A DNA stretch of 64,000 nt from Emydura subglobosa (Eukaryota; Chordata; Testudines; Chelidae), in the NCBI GenBank assembly GCA_007922225.1, contig ML679961.1, forward strand, positions 73,760,890-73,824,889. The letters are read 5' to 3'. The first letter of the stretch is position 1; each line of letters starts with the position of its first letter. Of the stretch, positions 32,610 to 44,700 are shown one piece after another. The notes beneath the pieces are model-generated. The model did no database searches, had not been told where the DNA came from, and saw only the letters and a program-made list of their open reading frames with translations. The position numbers and the translations under genes were made by a program.

Positions 32610-34347
32610 CACAGAGTTCTGAGAAATGGATTTTAAACAGAGACTTATGTTCATACTGTTCTACCTACTACTTATCAGGGAAGCAGTGCTAATAATGAAT
32701 GGCATCAAGAAGGCTAAGGTGTTTAATGCCTATATTGCTTCAGTTTTTACTAAAAAGATTGATTGTGAATGGATACTCAACACAATGAATATTAACAATG
32801 AGGAGAAGGAAGACAAGCCAGAACAGGGAAAGAACCAGTTAAAGACTATATAGATAAGTTAGATGTATTTAAGTCAGCCTGGCTTAATGAAATTAACTTT
32901 AGGGTACTTAAGAAACTAGCTGAAGCAATCTCTGAACTCTTAGTAATTATCTTCAAGAACTCATGGGGGATGGGTGAGGTTTCAGAGGATGGGAGAAGGG
33001 CAAATAGAATCTATCTTTAAAAAGAGGATCTGGGGAATTATAGACCTGTCAGCCTAACTTCAATACCTGGACAGATACTGGAACAAATTATTAAACAATC
33101 AGTTTGTAAGCACCTGGAGGATAATACGGTTATAAGTGATAGCCAACATAGATTTATCAAGACTAAATCATGCCAAACCAATCTAATTTCCTTCTTTGAT
33201 AGGATTAATGACTTAGTGGATGGGGGAAAGCTGTAACATGATCAATCTTGATTTTAGTATAGCTTTTTTAAACAGTCCTACCTGACATTTTCATAAGAAA
33301 ATGAGGGAAATGTGGTCAAGATGAAATTACTACAAGGTGTGTATATAACCAGTTGAAACATTATACTCAAAGGGTAGTAGTAATCAGTGGTTTGCTGTCA
33401 AACTGGGAGGATGTATATAGCGTGGTCTTGCATGGGTCTCTCTTGGTACTATTCAATATGTTCATTAATGAATTGGATAGTGGACTGGAAAGTAGGCTCA
33501 TAAAATTTATGGATAACATCAAACTGGAAGAGGTTGCAAGCCCTTTGGAGGACAGAATTAGAATTCAAAATGACCTTGAAAAATTGGAGAATAGTCTGAA
33601 ATCAATAAGATGATATTCAATAAAGATGAGTGCACATGCACAATTACAAACTGGAGAGAACCTGGCCAAGAAGTAGTACTGTTGAAAAGGAACTGGGGTT
33701 TATAATGGATCACAAAATTAAATATGAGTCAGCTATGTGATACAGCTGTGAAAGAGGGTAATTTAATTCTGGTGTGCATTAACAGCAGTGTCGCATGGAA
33801 GACAACTGTTCTGCCCTACTTGGAACTGGTGATGCTTCAGCTGGACTACTGAGGCCACCCTTGGACACACTTTAAGAAAGAAGTAGACAAGCCGTAGACC
33901 ATCTGGAGAAGAGCAATAAAAATGACAAAATCTGACCTATGAGGAAATGTTAAAAAAAACTGAGCATGTTTATTCTTCAGAAAAGAAGACTGAGAAGGGA
34001 CTTGATAAAAGTCTTCAAATATGTTGAGGGCTTTTCATAAAGAGGACAGTAATCAATTGTTTTCCATGTCCACTGAAGATAGGACAAGAAGCAATTAGCT
34101 TAATTGCAGCAAGCGAGATTTAGGTTAGATAGTGGGAAAACCTTTCTAACTATAAGGATAGTTTAGCACCAGAATAAGCTTCCAAAGGAGGTTGTGGAAT
34201 CCCAGCCACTGGAGGATTTTAAAGATAAGTTAGACACACACCTGTTAGGAATGGTCTAAGTATACTTGGTCCTGCCTTAGTGTGGTGGGATGGAATAGGT
34301 GACCTTTTGTTGTTCCTTCCATCCCTACATTTCTATAATTCTATAGT
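32610..34347 (+). mobile_element. CR1 LINE, EN-RT linker to 3' terminus (sense)
   Basis: It starts in the linker upstream of RT (the frame 32626-32853 contains VFNAYIASVFTKK, equivalent to the conserved FNAxFASVFT). It continues through NYRPVSLT (33036-33059), the palm region (frame 33353-33613, catalytic FADD changed to FMDN) and the C-terminal domain, and ends with the CR1 3' signature of ATTCTATA-type octamers (34329-34346). The 3' terminus is therefore intact and the 5' end truncated. Many frameshifts. Confidence 0.9.
33353..33613 (+). pseudogene. CR1 RT palm remnant with changed catalytic motif
   Basis: An 86-codon frame with the palm layout LLVLFNMFINELDSGLES..LIKFMDNIKLEE. The consensus here is P-L-FNIFINDLD ... 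KFADDTKL. The first catalytic Asp of the pair is kept and the second is Asn, so the enzyme would be inactive. Confidence 0.75.
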
Positions 34348-35224
34348 GCTCATCACTACTGTTAGAGCAGCACTCAATATTACAAATACATATTTTATCT
34401 TTAAAAGGCAGGCCTCTTCTCTTTTTACAGTGGCATGGGCTAATGATTGATTCCTTTTCCATGGGGTTTCATAGAAACAGTTTGTATATTCCACCCCAGA
34501 GGCAGCTGCACTTCAGTGATGGGTAAAGTGTTCTGTGTATATGGTAATTTGGAAGATAAAAGGCAATGTGTAGGACTGTATATTTAGCCATTTTGGTTTT
34601 CCATAAGGGAGTCTTATATTTTCATTCTTCTCCTATATATGTATCCCAACCCTACATTCTGTTGTCTTTATTGATAAGTTGATAATAAACAAACCCCTGC
34701 AGCTGGACATTCTGCTTGTAACAGACATTTACTTCATTTTAAGTGTAATTGATGTTATAGCGCCTTAGTGTTTAAGTACTCTAAAATCTTTGAATAGGGT
34801 TTATTATACTCATACTATGTTACACTTCTTTGCTCAGCACTTTATTGTTACCTCTAGACATACTGTAGTTGCTGTATATCAATAGTGGCTAAACAAGTTA
34901 ACTATCAAAATGAATCTTAAGGCAGAAAAAGAGAGAATGAGAAATATTTTGTTGAGCTTGAAACTCTTCTCTTTAAAATGCTTACTGTTCAATAACTGTC
35001 CCAGTGTACAGCAAAGTCCTCCTCAAGCACTTACTCCATCTATCATTCCAAAGGTTTGACTTGGGTCCTAGTCATGCTGTCTGGAGTGGTTAATGACCGT
35101 GAGTGCCTAGCTCAGGGCTGATTGTCAAAAAGCAGAGCAACCAACTCCCCCTCCCCCCCTAGATCATTGTATATTCTGTAACTAGATTTCACCAACCCAG
35201 TAACAGGTGTGAACTCCTAATGCA
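34348..35224. other. AT-rich unique sequence
   Basis: No gene or recognised repeat. Confidence 0.4.
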
Positions 35225-35870
35225 CTATAACTGTCTAACCAAAGAGTTACAGAAAGTCACCTTGGGCATTCCAGTCTATCTTGCCACCCACACAAGCTTG
35301 ACTCTATGATAGATGGTCGCTTTACACCAACAATCACAAAATATTCACCTTACTCCCAGTTCCAAAGGACCAATCACTTATTCCTGGTCAATTGCACTCA
35401 GCTCTCAAACCAAAGACAACACTGGTAGCCAATCCTGTAACTAACTAACTAAACATTGATTGACTAGGAAAAAGAAATGAGAGTTAAATACAAGTTGAAT
35501 ACAAGGTTGAAAAACAGGTAAGCATCCACACACAAATGAGTTACATTCTTAGATTTAAAAAGGTAATATAAGTGTCTATAATAAGCAGCTTTGTATGCCT
35601 TTCAGCCCTGACTCATGCCAAGCCACATAGGGATCTCCTGCACAATCTTTGCCCCTCAGAGTCCAAACAGCATAGAGGTCCCAGTTTCTCTTTGCAGGAA
35701 TTTTTATCCCCTCCACCCCAGAGTCCAAAATGATAGGATGAGTTCATACATAGGTCTCTTCTTCCTGGAGAGAGTTAGGAATGCAATCAACAAAGTCTCT
35801 ATCCTTTGATGCTTCACAATTCCTCATTTGCCTTCAATGGGTCATGCTGTGTGCAGGATGAGCACTTTAT
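35225..35870 (-). mobile_element. Probable LTR-class repeat (antisense)
   Basis: This resembles a dispersed turtle repeat also present at about 61050-61300; the two share CAAT...GCCAATCCT-TAACTAA-TAAA-AAAAAGAAA in the same orientation. On the minus strand there is a TATA-like GGGGATAAAAATTCC at about 35697-35711. The class (ERV-like LTR or other) and both ends are not fixed by sequence alone. Confidence 0.4.
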
Positions 35871-35929
35871 TTTAATTAAAGCTTCTTTCTCTATTTGGTG
35901 AGTTACATAGTTACAGAGGTTTACAATGC

Positions 35930-36229
35930 AAACACTATGTCTACACTAGCTGCAAAATTCGGTAGCAGTCAACCAGAGATATGCAAGCTATGTAGAGTAG
36001 CTTGGGTATCTCCCATTGACTTCCTAACTTCTACCTACTGCAGCATTCTCACTTCGCTGCACCAACAGGAAATGTCCTCCCGTTGATGCAGTGTTACTCT
36101 TCTTGGTTGGAGTGGATTAGCAGCATCGATTTCCAGGTTGATTGAGGGGGTCTCCACTTCCGCTCAATCAATCCCAGTGAACTGATCAAGTGGTGCCAAC
36201 TGTGCCGCTGTGAGTATGGACATAGCCCC
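35930..36229 (+). mobile_element. 300-bp non-autonomous DNA transposon, copy 1
   Basis: The ends are CTATGTCTACAC (left) and its near-complement GTATGGACATAG (right). The body matches, in opposite orientation, the element at about 56785-57077; shared blocks include GCAAGCTA-GTAGAGTAGCTTG, TCCCATTGACTTCCTAACTT, CCGTTGATGCAG and CTTCCGCTCAATCAAT. There is no open frame. The class is likely hAT-type, but a clean TSD was not found. Confidence 0.7.
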
Positions 36230-36859
36230 AGTATAGCTTTATACCATGGGCTACAGAAGTTATAAGTGAAATCAATACATGCAGCATCTCACAAGCATTT
36301 CATAAAGTCTAAGCACTAAACACATTATCATCATCTTAACATCTATTTTTAACAATGCTAACACACTGGTGAACCAGACTAGTTTCCAGCTATGCATTTG
36401 TCAGTGTACAGTGAGGCCTGGGGCCTTGGCATGAGCTGGCACCTGATCTACCAGCATCACAGTCCTTACCACACTAAGCCAGATTGTGATAGTGTGTGTG
36501 TGACATTCTTAACCAAGTTCATCACCCTATCTGATCTATCCAGCAGGGAATCAAGGGGATTGCCATTCACTAATCCAAGGATACACCTGCTTGATATGTC
36601 ACTAACACTCGTGAACATCAGGCTTCAAATGACATTAAAATGGTTTCTTATATTAACCCCACTTTTAAAAATGGATTAGGGAACATTCAACATAGTTGCA
36701 CCCATTTATATCATGTCCTTATTAGACCCAAAATATACAAGTAATTTAAGCTGATTCCTTCCGTGTTTCAAAGGGACTCTCAGGATAATTATTGCTGAAG
36801 ACTGTGCCTTTGTGTACTGCACTGAAAAAGTAGGCATAGTGAACAGGCCATTTACCATA

Positions 36860-37615
36860 ATATATGGGCAGATTAAAATCAGCAATTATACCATAGGATA
36901 ATATGCTAGCAGAAGGCATTGGAGATGATTCTGGGAACTATAAATTAGTAAGCTTGACTTCAGCAAAAGATAAATTAGTTAAAACAAGAAAGAAAGACGA
37001 CTTATAAGACAGCTAGATGAACATGATAGGATGGGGAAACTAGGAGAGCTTCTCTAAAGAAAAACTGTGGTGCTCTACTCTATTTGAATTATTTCAGTAT
37101 ATGTGCAAAATAGTGGATAAAGGAGAATGGTTGATCAAATATATTTTGGCTTTCAAAAAACCTTTTACAAAGTCTCTGACAAGAGGCTGTTAAGATACTA
37201 AATAATTATCAGGATCAGATCTAAATTTCTGTCAGAGATTAGAAACTGGATAAAAGAGCAAAAACAGAATAGAAATAAATGGTCAGTTTTCAAAATGGTA
37301 TCTAATTGATTCTATACTGGGACTTGGTGTTATTAATAATATTTATCAATCATCTGGGAGAGCAGGAGGGCAGTGAGGTGGCAACACTTGCACTAAATTA
37401 AGTAACTTGATCAAGAAAACTGTGAGGAACTTCAAACAACCCAATATAACTAGGTGAATGGGCAGTAAGACGAAAGATATTTGGCACTGACAAATGCAAG
37501 GTAATGTACATTGGAATAAATTGAACAGCTTATTATATTTACTCTGAGCACTAAGGATAGAGACCCGGGTGTCACTGTGGATGGCTCAGTACAGTGCACT
37601 ATGCTCACCATGCAG
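36860..37615 (+). mobile_element. Ancient CR1/L3-like LINE fragment, RT (sense)
   Basis: An old RT fragment: NYKLVSLTS-like at about 36938-36964 (consensus NYRPVSLTS), a TRGC-like piece after the palm at about 37180, and DPGVTVDGS-like at 37560-37590 (consensus DLGVxVD). It is more decayed than the other CR1 copies and lacks a 3' end, fading at about 37615. Confidence 0.65.
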
Positions 37616-37849
37616 TGATGGTCAAAAAAGCAAGCAAAATATTATGATCGGGACATACATACAATGCAAAGTACATGAGTCAAGGGCTTCCTCTCATTTC
37701 CATCAGTACTATTTGACTGACTTCACTATAGTTGTTCCTGAATTACACCGATAAAGTGAAAGCGGACTCCAAACCCACAATCTCAATGCTATACTGGGAA
37801 CGCCCACTGTTTTCAGATATTACACATTCAGGAAGAGAACATGTTACAA

Positions 37850-38235
37850 CTTGAACTGGGTGAAATTTCTTAACAAACCTTTTTTCCCAGGAAAAAAAAC
37901 ACAGAATTCAGAATATTGAAATATTTAGATAATTTGTGTTGATTTCACCAAATGTTTGCATTAACAAAAAAACCAAAACTCATAAAAACTGAAAAAAATA
38001 TCTAAAATGTTTTGGTTATTTAATTCAAAACAATGTTTTGTTTAGAAATTTAATTTATTTTTAAAAAAAGTTAAATGTTTGAAATCAAGCTGAAATGTTT
38101 CATTTTGGGTTAAATGAAACATTTTGTCCAACCTAAATCTTTTTTAGCTTTTTTCATTTTGATTTGCTGAAAAATTAGAATCTTTTTTTTTCAATTTGAC
38201 ACCAAAATGTGTTTTTAATTTTTGGACTCCTTTTT
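37850..38235. mobile_element. AT-rich MITE (A/T-run family)
   Basis: A body of 'aaatgtttcattttggg'-type A/T runs like the family at 25791-26156, with repeated 'aaaatgttt' motifs on both strands. The terminal repeats are not clear. Confidence 0.4.
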
Positions 38236-39405
38236 TTACATAATTGTAGTTGCATCCACTTAAAGCATACTATTCATTATGTTTAAAAAACCTCAGTGGT
38301 TTCAGTATAGTTTCTGCTGGTCATGGTTCATGTCACAAAAACACATTTTCTGTTATCAGCAAATGAGGCTGACAATTGAATGAACCACATAATTTGACCT
38401 GTTTTATTACCCCAAATGTGGTGGTCATTCCAGAGCAAGACTGAGGTACTCTGGGCAGGATAGTGCACTGGAATCTTACAGTGCTGTTGCCTGCTATATC
38501 AATAAACTCAGTATATCCATATTCCAAAGCTATCAGTTGCAAGCCTTTCACCGGCAATACAATCACTGATTCTGTCTTTCCTTTTTAATTCTCTCCATAA
38601 AAGCCTTTAGCATAATAAATGACAAGAAAACTGAAAGAGCATCTCTTCAGATTGGCACAAGGCTGCCTTTTCTCCTGTCCATTTCCCATTAGTTATTTAT
38701 TTTTGTCATAGAAACCTTTTATAGGTGGAAGCAGCATTAGAAGAAATAAGAAAAATGAAGCCAGAGGCAGCAAGTAAAGGTAAGTTGTAAGCTGATGATG
38801 TGCCTGCTCTGTTAATGCATGTGGACTCAATTAGAAAAGCTTTGTCTGTTGCCAATATGTGCTAGATGGGATGGCAGGAAGAAGTATTTCTGGAGGCTAG
38901 ATTAAGAGAAAGAAAGAATAGTGCATATGCTTTGCAACGCTGTAGAGAAGGAGATGCAAGTTGATGTACGTTTTGTTTTTAAAACCTGAGAGATAAGATT
39001 AAAATGTTTAGAGTTGTTATAAAACCTGAACTTTCTGAAGGAATGTAAGCTAGAAAAAACTGAAAAGCTGGCAAATAAAAAGTTTTCTTGAGCCCAGACA
39101 TATCTAACTTTTACAAAAGAGTAAATATATTATCACATTGCTATCTTGAAGTTGTATTTTGCCCTCTTGCATGGTTTATACTACATGAAGAAATTAATCC
39201 TTAAATGCTTGGAGAGCCAGAATGGAGCAATGGTTCCTATTCATTTGTATGGGCACTAATACCAATAATTCAAACTTTTGTTATTGATATTCTAGGCATC
39301 CACTTCTCAAGAGTAATAACAATGCATCTCTGTTCTAGGTTCCTGTGTGACCAGAACACCTCTCTTTTCATTTTGCAGCGTTGGGTTTCATTGCTAACAT
39401 GGGAC
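38236..39405. other. AT-rich unique sequence up to the assembly gap
   Basis: No gene. The frame reported from 39205 runs into the run of N and is meaningless. Confidence 0.45.
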
Positions 39406-39505
39406 NNNNNNNNNNNNNNNNNNNNNNNNNNNNNNNNNNNNNNNNNNNNNNNNNNNNNNNNNNNNNNNNNNNNNNNNNNNNNNNNNNNNNNNNNNNNNNN
39501 NNNNN
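39406..39505. other. Assembly gap (100 N)
   Basis: Exactly 100 undetermined bases, a conventional placeholder of unknown true size. Flanking sequences GGGAC|N and N|TGGAG give no hint of the missing content. Confidence 0.99.
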
Positions 39506-40091
39506 TGGAGCTGAGCAGTGAGGCTTAGCATATGTCAGTTGCCAGGCAAACTCATGAGCAGGTGAACAGGAGTAGCAACCGGGAATTTCAGAGGGAGTGT
39601 GAGAGCTTTTGTTACTAGGCATAGTTTTACACTTAATACTGTGATGTTCAGAGATGGAAGACTGGTTGTGACCTTCAATGGGTGCACTATGCTTTCTTTC
39701 CTACTGGAAGCCAGACAGGATTTTCTCTGTATGAAGTGCAAGCTGGTGACAGTGACAGAATGAAAGATTTGTGGTCTCGAAAGACAAGTATAGACATTTT
39801 GGAGCATCAGAGAGGATTGTTAGTGCTGATTTTCAATAGGTCTTGGAACACTCGGGTAGCTCCATAAGAGTGGAAGAAAGCAAATGTTGTGCCAATATTT
39901 TAAAAAAAAGGGTAAACAAGCCAACCCAGGTAACTATAGGCCTGTCAGCCTGACATTAAAATAAAGGAACAACTGATGCGAGACTTGACTAATAAACTAT
40001 TAAAGGAAGGTAATGGAATTAATGGCAATCGACATGAGTTTATATATATTACATCTGATCAAACTAACAATGTATTTTTATGAGGTTACAA

Positions 40092-40383
40092 GTAGCACTT
40101 AGTTCACCAGCCTCTCCATCTCCCCCTTCCCTCCCTCGACACCAGCCCTAAAGCAGATCACTTGCTTGGAAATCTCTTGTCAGTTTTACTTTCTCCCTGC
40201 AGGTAAAAATGAAAATTGATAGGAGTCTTCCAGGTAATGAGGGTTTTTTTTCCCCTTTCCCTCAATGGAAAAAATCAAAAATTTCCAGCAAAATTGAAAT
40301 GTTCCCATGGAAAAATCTAATTTAGCAAAAGAGTATTTTCCATCAGAAAATTGTTCTGATAGAAAATTCCCAGTTAGGTCTAA
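40092..40383. mobile_element. MITE nested in CR1
   Basis: A 292-bp insertion between two CR1 pieces, flanked by TTACAA on both sides (40086-40091 and 40384-40389); the flank extends to 8 bp with two mismatches. The right half is the AT-rich 'ggaaaatt' family related to 25791-26156; the left half is CT-rich. An 8-bp TSD would suit a hAT-type element. Confidence 0.65.
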
Positions 40384-40537
40384 TTACAAACTTGGTTAAT
40401 AAAAGTAATAGGGTTGGTATAATATTCTTATATTTCTACAAGGCATTTGACTCAGTACCACATGACATTTTGATTAAGAAACTAGAAAAATATAAAATCA
40501 ACTAGGGACACATTAAATGGATTAAAAAACTGGCTAA

Positions 40538-40630
40538 GTGGGTTTTAATAATATTGACTTAGTTTGTAAAGTGCGTTGAGATCTATGAATGAAGAGGACT
40601 ATATAAAAGGTAGGTGTTGTCATTAAATGA
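40538..40630 (+). mobile_element. SINE 3' fragment nested in CR1
   Basis: 'agtttgtaaagtgcgttgagatctatgaatgaagaggactatataaaaggtaggtgttg' matches the 3' tail of the Cry-like SINE seen whole at 44485-44700. It lies between CR1 segments ...AACTGGCTAA and AGGTCTCAAATATAATTGT..., which are contiguous in CR1. Confidence 0.7.
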
Positions 40631-40858
40631 AAGGTCTCAAATATAATTGTAAATGGAGAATCATCACTGAGTGGATTTGTTTCTAGTAGTCACTTGACCC
40701 AATGCTACTTAACATTTACAATCAATGACCTAGAAGAAAATATAAAATCATTATTGATAAAGTTTGTAGATGACACATAGATGGAAGAAGTGGAAAATAA
40801 TGACAATGAAGATGACAGGTCACTGATATAGAATTATCTAGATTGTTTGGTAAAGTGA

Positions 40859-41251
40859 ATGCAAGTAAACAATATGCATTTCAATAAGGCCCAATTTAAA
40901 GTCACATATCTACAAGCAAGGAAAGTAAACCATACTTACAGGATGGGTGACTGGGAAGCGGTAGTGTCCTGGGAAGCAGTGACTCTGAAAAAAAGACTTG
41001 TGGGGAGGACTGGGGGAGTCATGATGGATAATCAGCTGAACATGAGCCTTCAGTGCAAAGCTGTGTCCAAACGGGCTAATGTGATCCTTAAATTTATAAA
41101 CAGGGGAATAGTGAGTAGGAATAGAGAGGGTATATTGCCTTTGTATTTGGCACTGGTACAATCACTAATGGAATACTGTGTTCAGTTCTGGTATCCACAA
41201 CTCAAGAAGGACATTCTCCTGAATTGGAGAATCTTCAGAGAAGAACCATAA
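40859..41251 (+). pseudogene. CR1 RT C-terminal domain remnant (130 codons)
   Basis: A 130-codon frame downstream of the palm: YRMGDWEAV...SDSEKKTCGEDWG-like divergent stretch, MMDNQLNMSLQCKAVSKRAN, REGILPLYLALVQSLMEYCV and QFWYPQLKKDILLNW. It matches the CR1 ORF2 C-terminal block LGVVVDNxLNMS...LPLYxALVRPxLEYCVQFW.P..KKD. Terminated early by a frameshift. Confidence 0.8.
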
Positions 41252-41679
41252 GAATAATTGAGGGATGGAAAACATGCTTTATAGTAAAAGACTTAAGGAG
41301 ATCACTCTATTTACAAAGATCACAGTCTGTAAGTATGTATATGGGGACCAGAAACTTGATAAAAGAAGGCTCTTTAATCTAGGTGATAAAAGGTATAACA
41401 AGATGCTAGAAGTTGAAGTAAGAAACTCAGAGTGAAAACAAAAGGGCACATTTTTAACAGTGAAGGTAATTAACTATTGGGACAGTTTACCAATGGTCAT
41501 GGTAGATTGTCCATCACGGGCAATTTTTAAATCAAGACTTGTTGCTTTACTAAAACATATAGTCTAGTTCAAACAGGAATTAATTCAGGGAAATTCAAAG
41601 TCCTCTTTATACCTGAGGTCATACAAGATAATTCTAGTTCCTTCTATCCTTACAGTTTACAAGGGTGGGCTAAAATTAT

Positions 41680-41795
41680 TATTCCCATTTAATTGATGAG
41701 ACACAGAAAGGTTACAATAAGGTATCAAGAAAGATGGGAATAGAAGCCTCAGGTCTTACACTCTACCTGCGGGACCACAAAAAGGCTGGGATTCA
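41680..41795 (-). mobile_element. MIR-like SINE core (antisense)
   Basis: 'ttattattcccatttaattgatgagacacagaaaggttacaataaggtatc' and 'agaagcctcaggtcttac' are a decayed antisense CORE-SINE. It lies just after the CR1 3' end. Confidence 0.5.
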
Positions 41796-44484
41796 ATGGG
41801 ATAAATTTTATCAACAGGGCAAGCACACTGTACAGATCTGCACAAGATAGACCACTATTCATGTGCGTTAAACTTTACATGCTTTCTCTTACTTGGCTAG
41901 TTTTGTTACTGCATTCCTTTACTGCATCAAACTTTTATTTCCTTTATGTAACAATGACAACAGGAGCTTAATGAGTTGGAAAGGGAGAGCTATGACAGTC
42001 TCATCAAGGTGACAATCGCAGAAAATATTCTAAAGGGTTCAGAAAGCAAATAACAGAATCCCTCTCCTTCCCCTTTAGAAATGAATCTGAGCACTCCATT
42101 TAAGGATTACACTAGACATACAGCTGCAGCACTTGTTTGTACCTGCTGAACTTCAGAAGTTTGCTTTAGGTTATTATTGTTGATTATTAATATATTTAGC
42201 TGAAAAAACAAAAAATTGGAAAATAGTAAGAAATAGATTGTGTCTTTAGGTGCAGTCCTGCCTGAGCCCGGGAAAGGTGGGAGCTGAATAAACTGCATAA
42301 CCCCAGGAATAGCTGCAGGAGCCACTGTGACTGAGAAACCCCTTTGGCACAAGTTACACTCCCTGATTCCCCTTTGCTCTGTGGAATAGTAATTTGCAGC
42401 AGTATCATACCAGCTGCAAATTACAGCTCCCATCCACTCCCTCTGTTCTGGCTCAGATGTGCTGTTTGGGATATTGTGGGGACAGAGCCAAGGCTTTACC
42501 CACCTGCTACAGAAAGAAAGGGAATAGTGGGAACACAGCACTTGCTTACTCTTGTGTAATCTGGTCCAAGTGACCCACCTAAGGAGTGGTTTTACTCCCT
42601 GCCACAGCTATGTATTCCAAATCACAATCTAGGTTGCATATTTAAGAACTTGGTCGAACAAAAAAAGGCACATTTAAAGTTGCACATATAAATATATATA
42701 CCCTCTCATTAAAAGATATTTTTAATAGAACGTACACCATTTCATAGATATTGGGTCCAGTGCTGTCCATACAGAGAACGTATTGAGATTTAAAACAAGA
42801 ACATATTTAATTTAACAATATCTTTGATGTATTTTGAATTCTCTATATACCTCTACACTCTACCTTTCAGAATTATCTGGAGCATATGTCTAATTACTCT
42901 TCTGCATAATAGAGAAGGCATTTGTTTGCCATGTTTTAAGTACGTCCTTGCTTTCAAATCACATATTGAATCTCAGCAATGATTAAAAAGCCACAATGCG
43001 TCTCATGTTTTTTTCCTATACCTAAAAGAAATCATTCCCATCCCATCATCAAATCTGATCCGTTTAGTGATCATCCATTTGTCAGTCTTCCTTGAATTAA
43101 TTTTTCATTTAAGAACAATGTGCATTGAAAGGATTGATTGATTGCTTGTTTGTTGTTGCCTAATTATTTTCTTATTAAATAAAGAAAGATTTTAAGAAAC
43201 AAAAGGGCCACATTTTGTTTCTTCAGACTATATTTTAAAAGTGCCTACCATCTCTGTGATTAATTTCCATTATAATATGTAGATTAATTTAATTCCTTCA
43301 TGTTTGTACAGTGCTTTGAATATGTAAAGAACTAGATGTTTGCTAGGAAAACTGATTTCTTCATGGAGAATACGTGGAAGGAAGTTCAAGTTTTGTTATC
43401 ATCCAGAGTACCCATACTTCTTTACAATGGGTGAAATGTACCCCTGTGCAAAGGGCCAGCATATCATTTCAGTCTCACTTAAGATATTCACCATTTCTGC
43501 CTTACTTAAGCCCTAAACTCCAAATTCTGTCAAGATTTAAGCATGTGCGTAACTTTATGTACATGAGTAGTCCTATTGACTTGTGGGTAGTTCCGATAAC
43601 TTGAGAGAAGATGAATGCCTTCTGGATGTTTATTGAAAGTTATCCCAAATACTGAACTACCTGAGATTTAAACCATCCCTGATTTTTATGCACAATAGTT
43701 TAAGTGACTCTTGGAGCAAGAACCCTCAAGGTAAAGCCAACATCTCTGACTTCTTGTCCAATATGTGTGAAAACCATAAAAACATATTGAATAAGAGTGG
43801 TTCACTGAAATAAAGAAATCAATAAGATCTTTGTCTGCTCCCATAGAATCCATCGGCAAACTCACGAGGATTCAGGATCAGGCACTGAAAAAGCCCCATT
43901 CATTTAGCCTACAATTTCCAGAGACATGGCAATAAGGAACACAAAACATTCTGCATCTGTGTCTGCATAAACAGCAAAGACAGTTGCATTGTGGGTGCTA
44001 GTACTGCAAAATATTATCTCAGTCAGCAACATGCTGTCATAAATAGGTTAATCATTATTAATGCCTTTGGGATTCATCATAACAACATTAATCATGATGA
44101 ATTAATTTGGTATTAATGTTATTTCCACAGGAATTTATTTGTAAATTCAGCTTTTGATGACAATCACAGATTACATCTCTCACAAAATTTACCTTAACTC
44201 CAGCGTTACTCCATTTGTCTATCATCTTCCATGCTGTAGTTGGCACTTTTGCAGGACCTTTTCTCTGACTAATTTGAAAGTCATTTAATATCTGCCCCTC
44301 TATCTAATGAAAAATGTCTCAGTCCAAATTGGTTTCTATAGATTGTATACCATTCTGGTCTTGTTCCCAATGAACAGATTACAATGCACTAGCAGGTGAG
44401 TTGGTGTGTCATTGACTTCTATTGGATGTATCTAATGTTCTCTAGTGCTTTTAATTATATTTCCTTCCTGAATGGGACTCCAAA
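41796..44484. other. Mostly AT-rich unique sequence
   Basis: No gene. 42230-42560 is locally less AT-rich, with overlapping frames on both strands (minus 42107-42541) lacking known domains; it may be an unidentified repeat. 43450-43600 contains arms of a palindromic MITE ('gcatgtgcgtaactttatgtacatgagtagtcctattgact'). Confidence 0.4.
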
Positions 44485-44700
44485 ATATGGCCTATTGGAT
44501 AGAGCACTGAATTGGGACTCTAAGGAGCCCTGCCTGGGTTCTGTTACCAGCTCTGCCACTGGCATGTAGGATGACCTTGGGTAAGTCACTTTTCTTCAGT
44601 TTCTCCAGCAGTAAAATGGGGATAATGATATTGACATCCTTTGTAAAGCACTTTGCAATCTACTGATGAAAAGCACTGTATGATAACTAGTTATGATTAG
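44485..44700 (+). mobile_element. Cry-type tRNA-derived SINE (full or near full length)
   Basis: The tRNA-like head has an A-box region GGATAGAGCACTG and a B-box region GGGTTCTGTTACC. It is followed by 'ctctgccactgg', 'gaccttgggtaagtcactt', 'taaaatggggataatgata' and the tail 'ttgtaaagcactttgcaatctactgatgaaaagcactgtatga'. This is the layout of the tRNA-Lys-derived polymerase III SINE of cryptodiran turtles, transcribed to the right. It is the strongest lineage marker in the window. Confidence 0.8.

Larger units (their letters stand above)
39760..41645 (+). mobile_element. CR1 LINE, RT to 3' UTR, with two nested insertions (sense)
   Basis: Starts in the linker before RT and proceeds through NYRPVSLT (39932-39955), the pre-palm region (about 40000-40086), the palm (KFVDDT at 40760-40777, two Asp kept) and the C-terminal domain (frame 40859-41251, with ...EYCVQFWYPQ) into the 3' UTR to about 41645. 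It is interrupted by a MITE at 40092-40383 and a SINE tail at about 40538-40630; removing both restores collinearity with the CR1 order. Frameshifts make it non-functional. Confidence 0.9.

Noticed and set aside
39205..39622. Frames spanning the run of N
   Set aside because: They include about 34 undetermined codons from the assembly gap.
42107..42541. 144-codon minus-strand open frame
   Set aside because: No recognisable domain, overlapped by frames on both strands, with no splice or promoter context. It lies in a slightly GC-richer stretch where long frames arise by chance.
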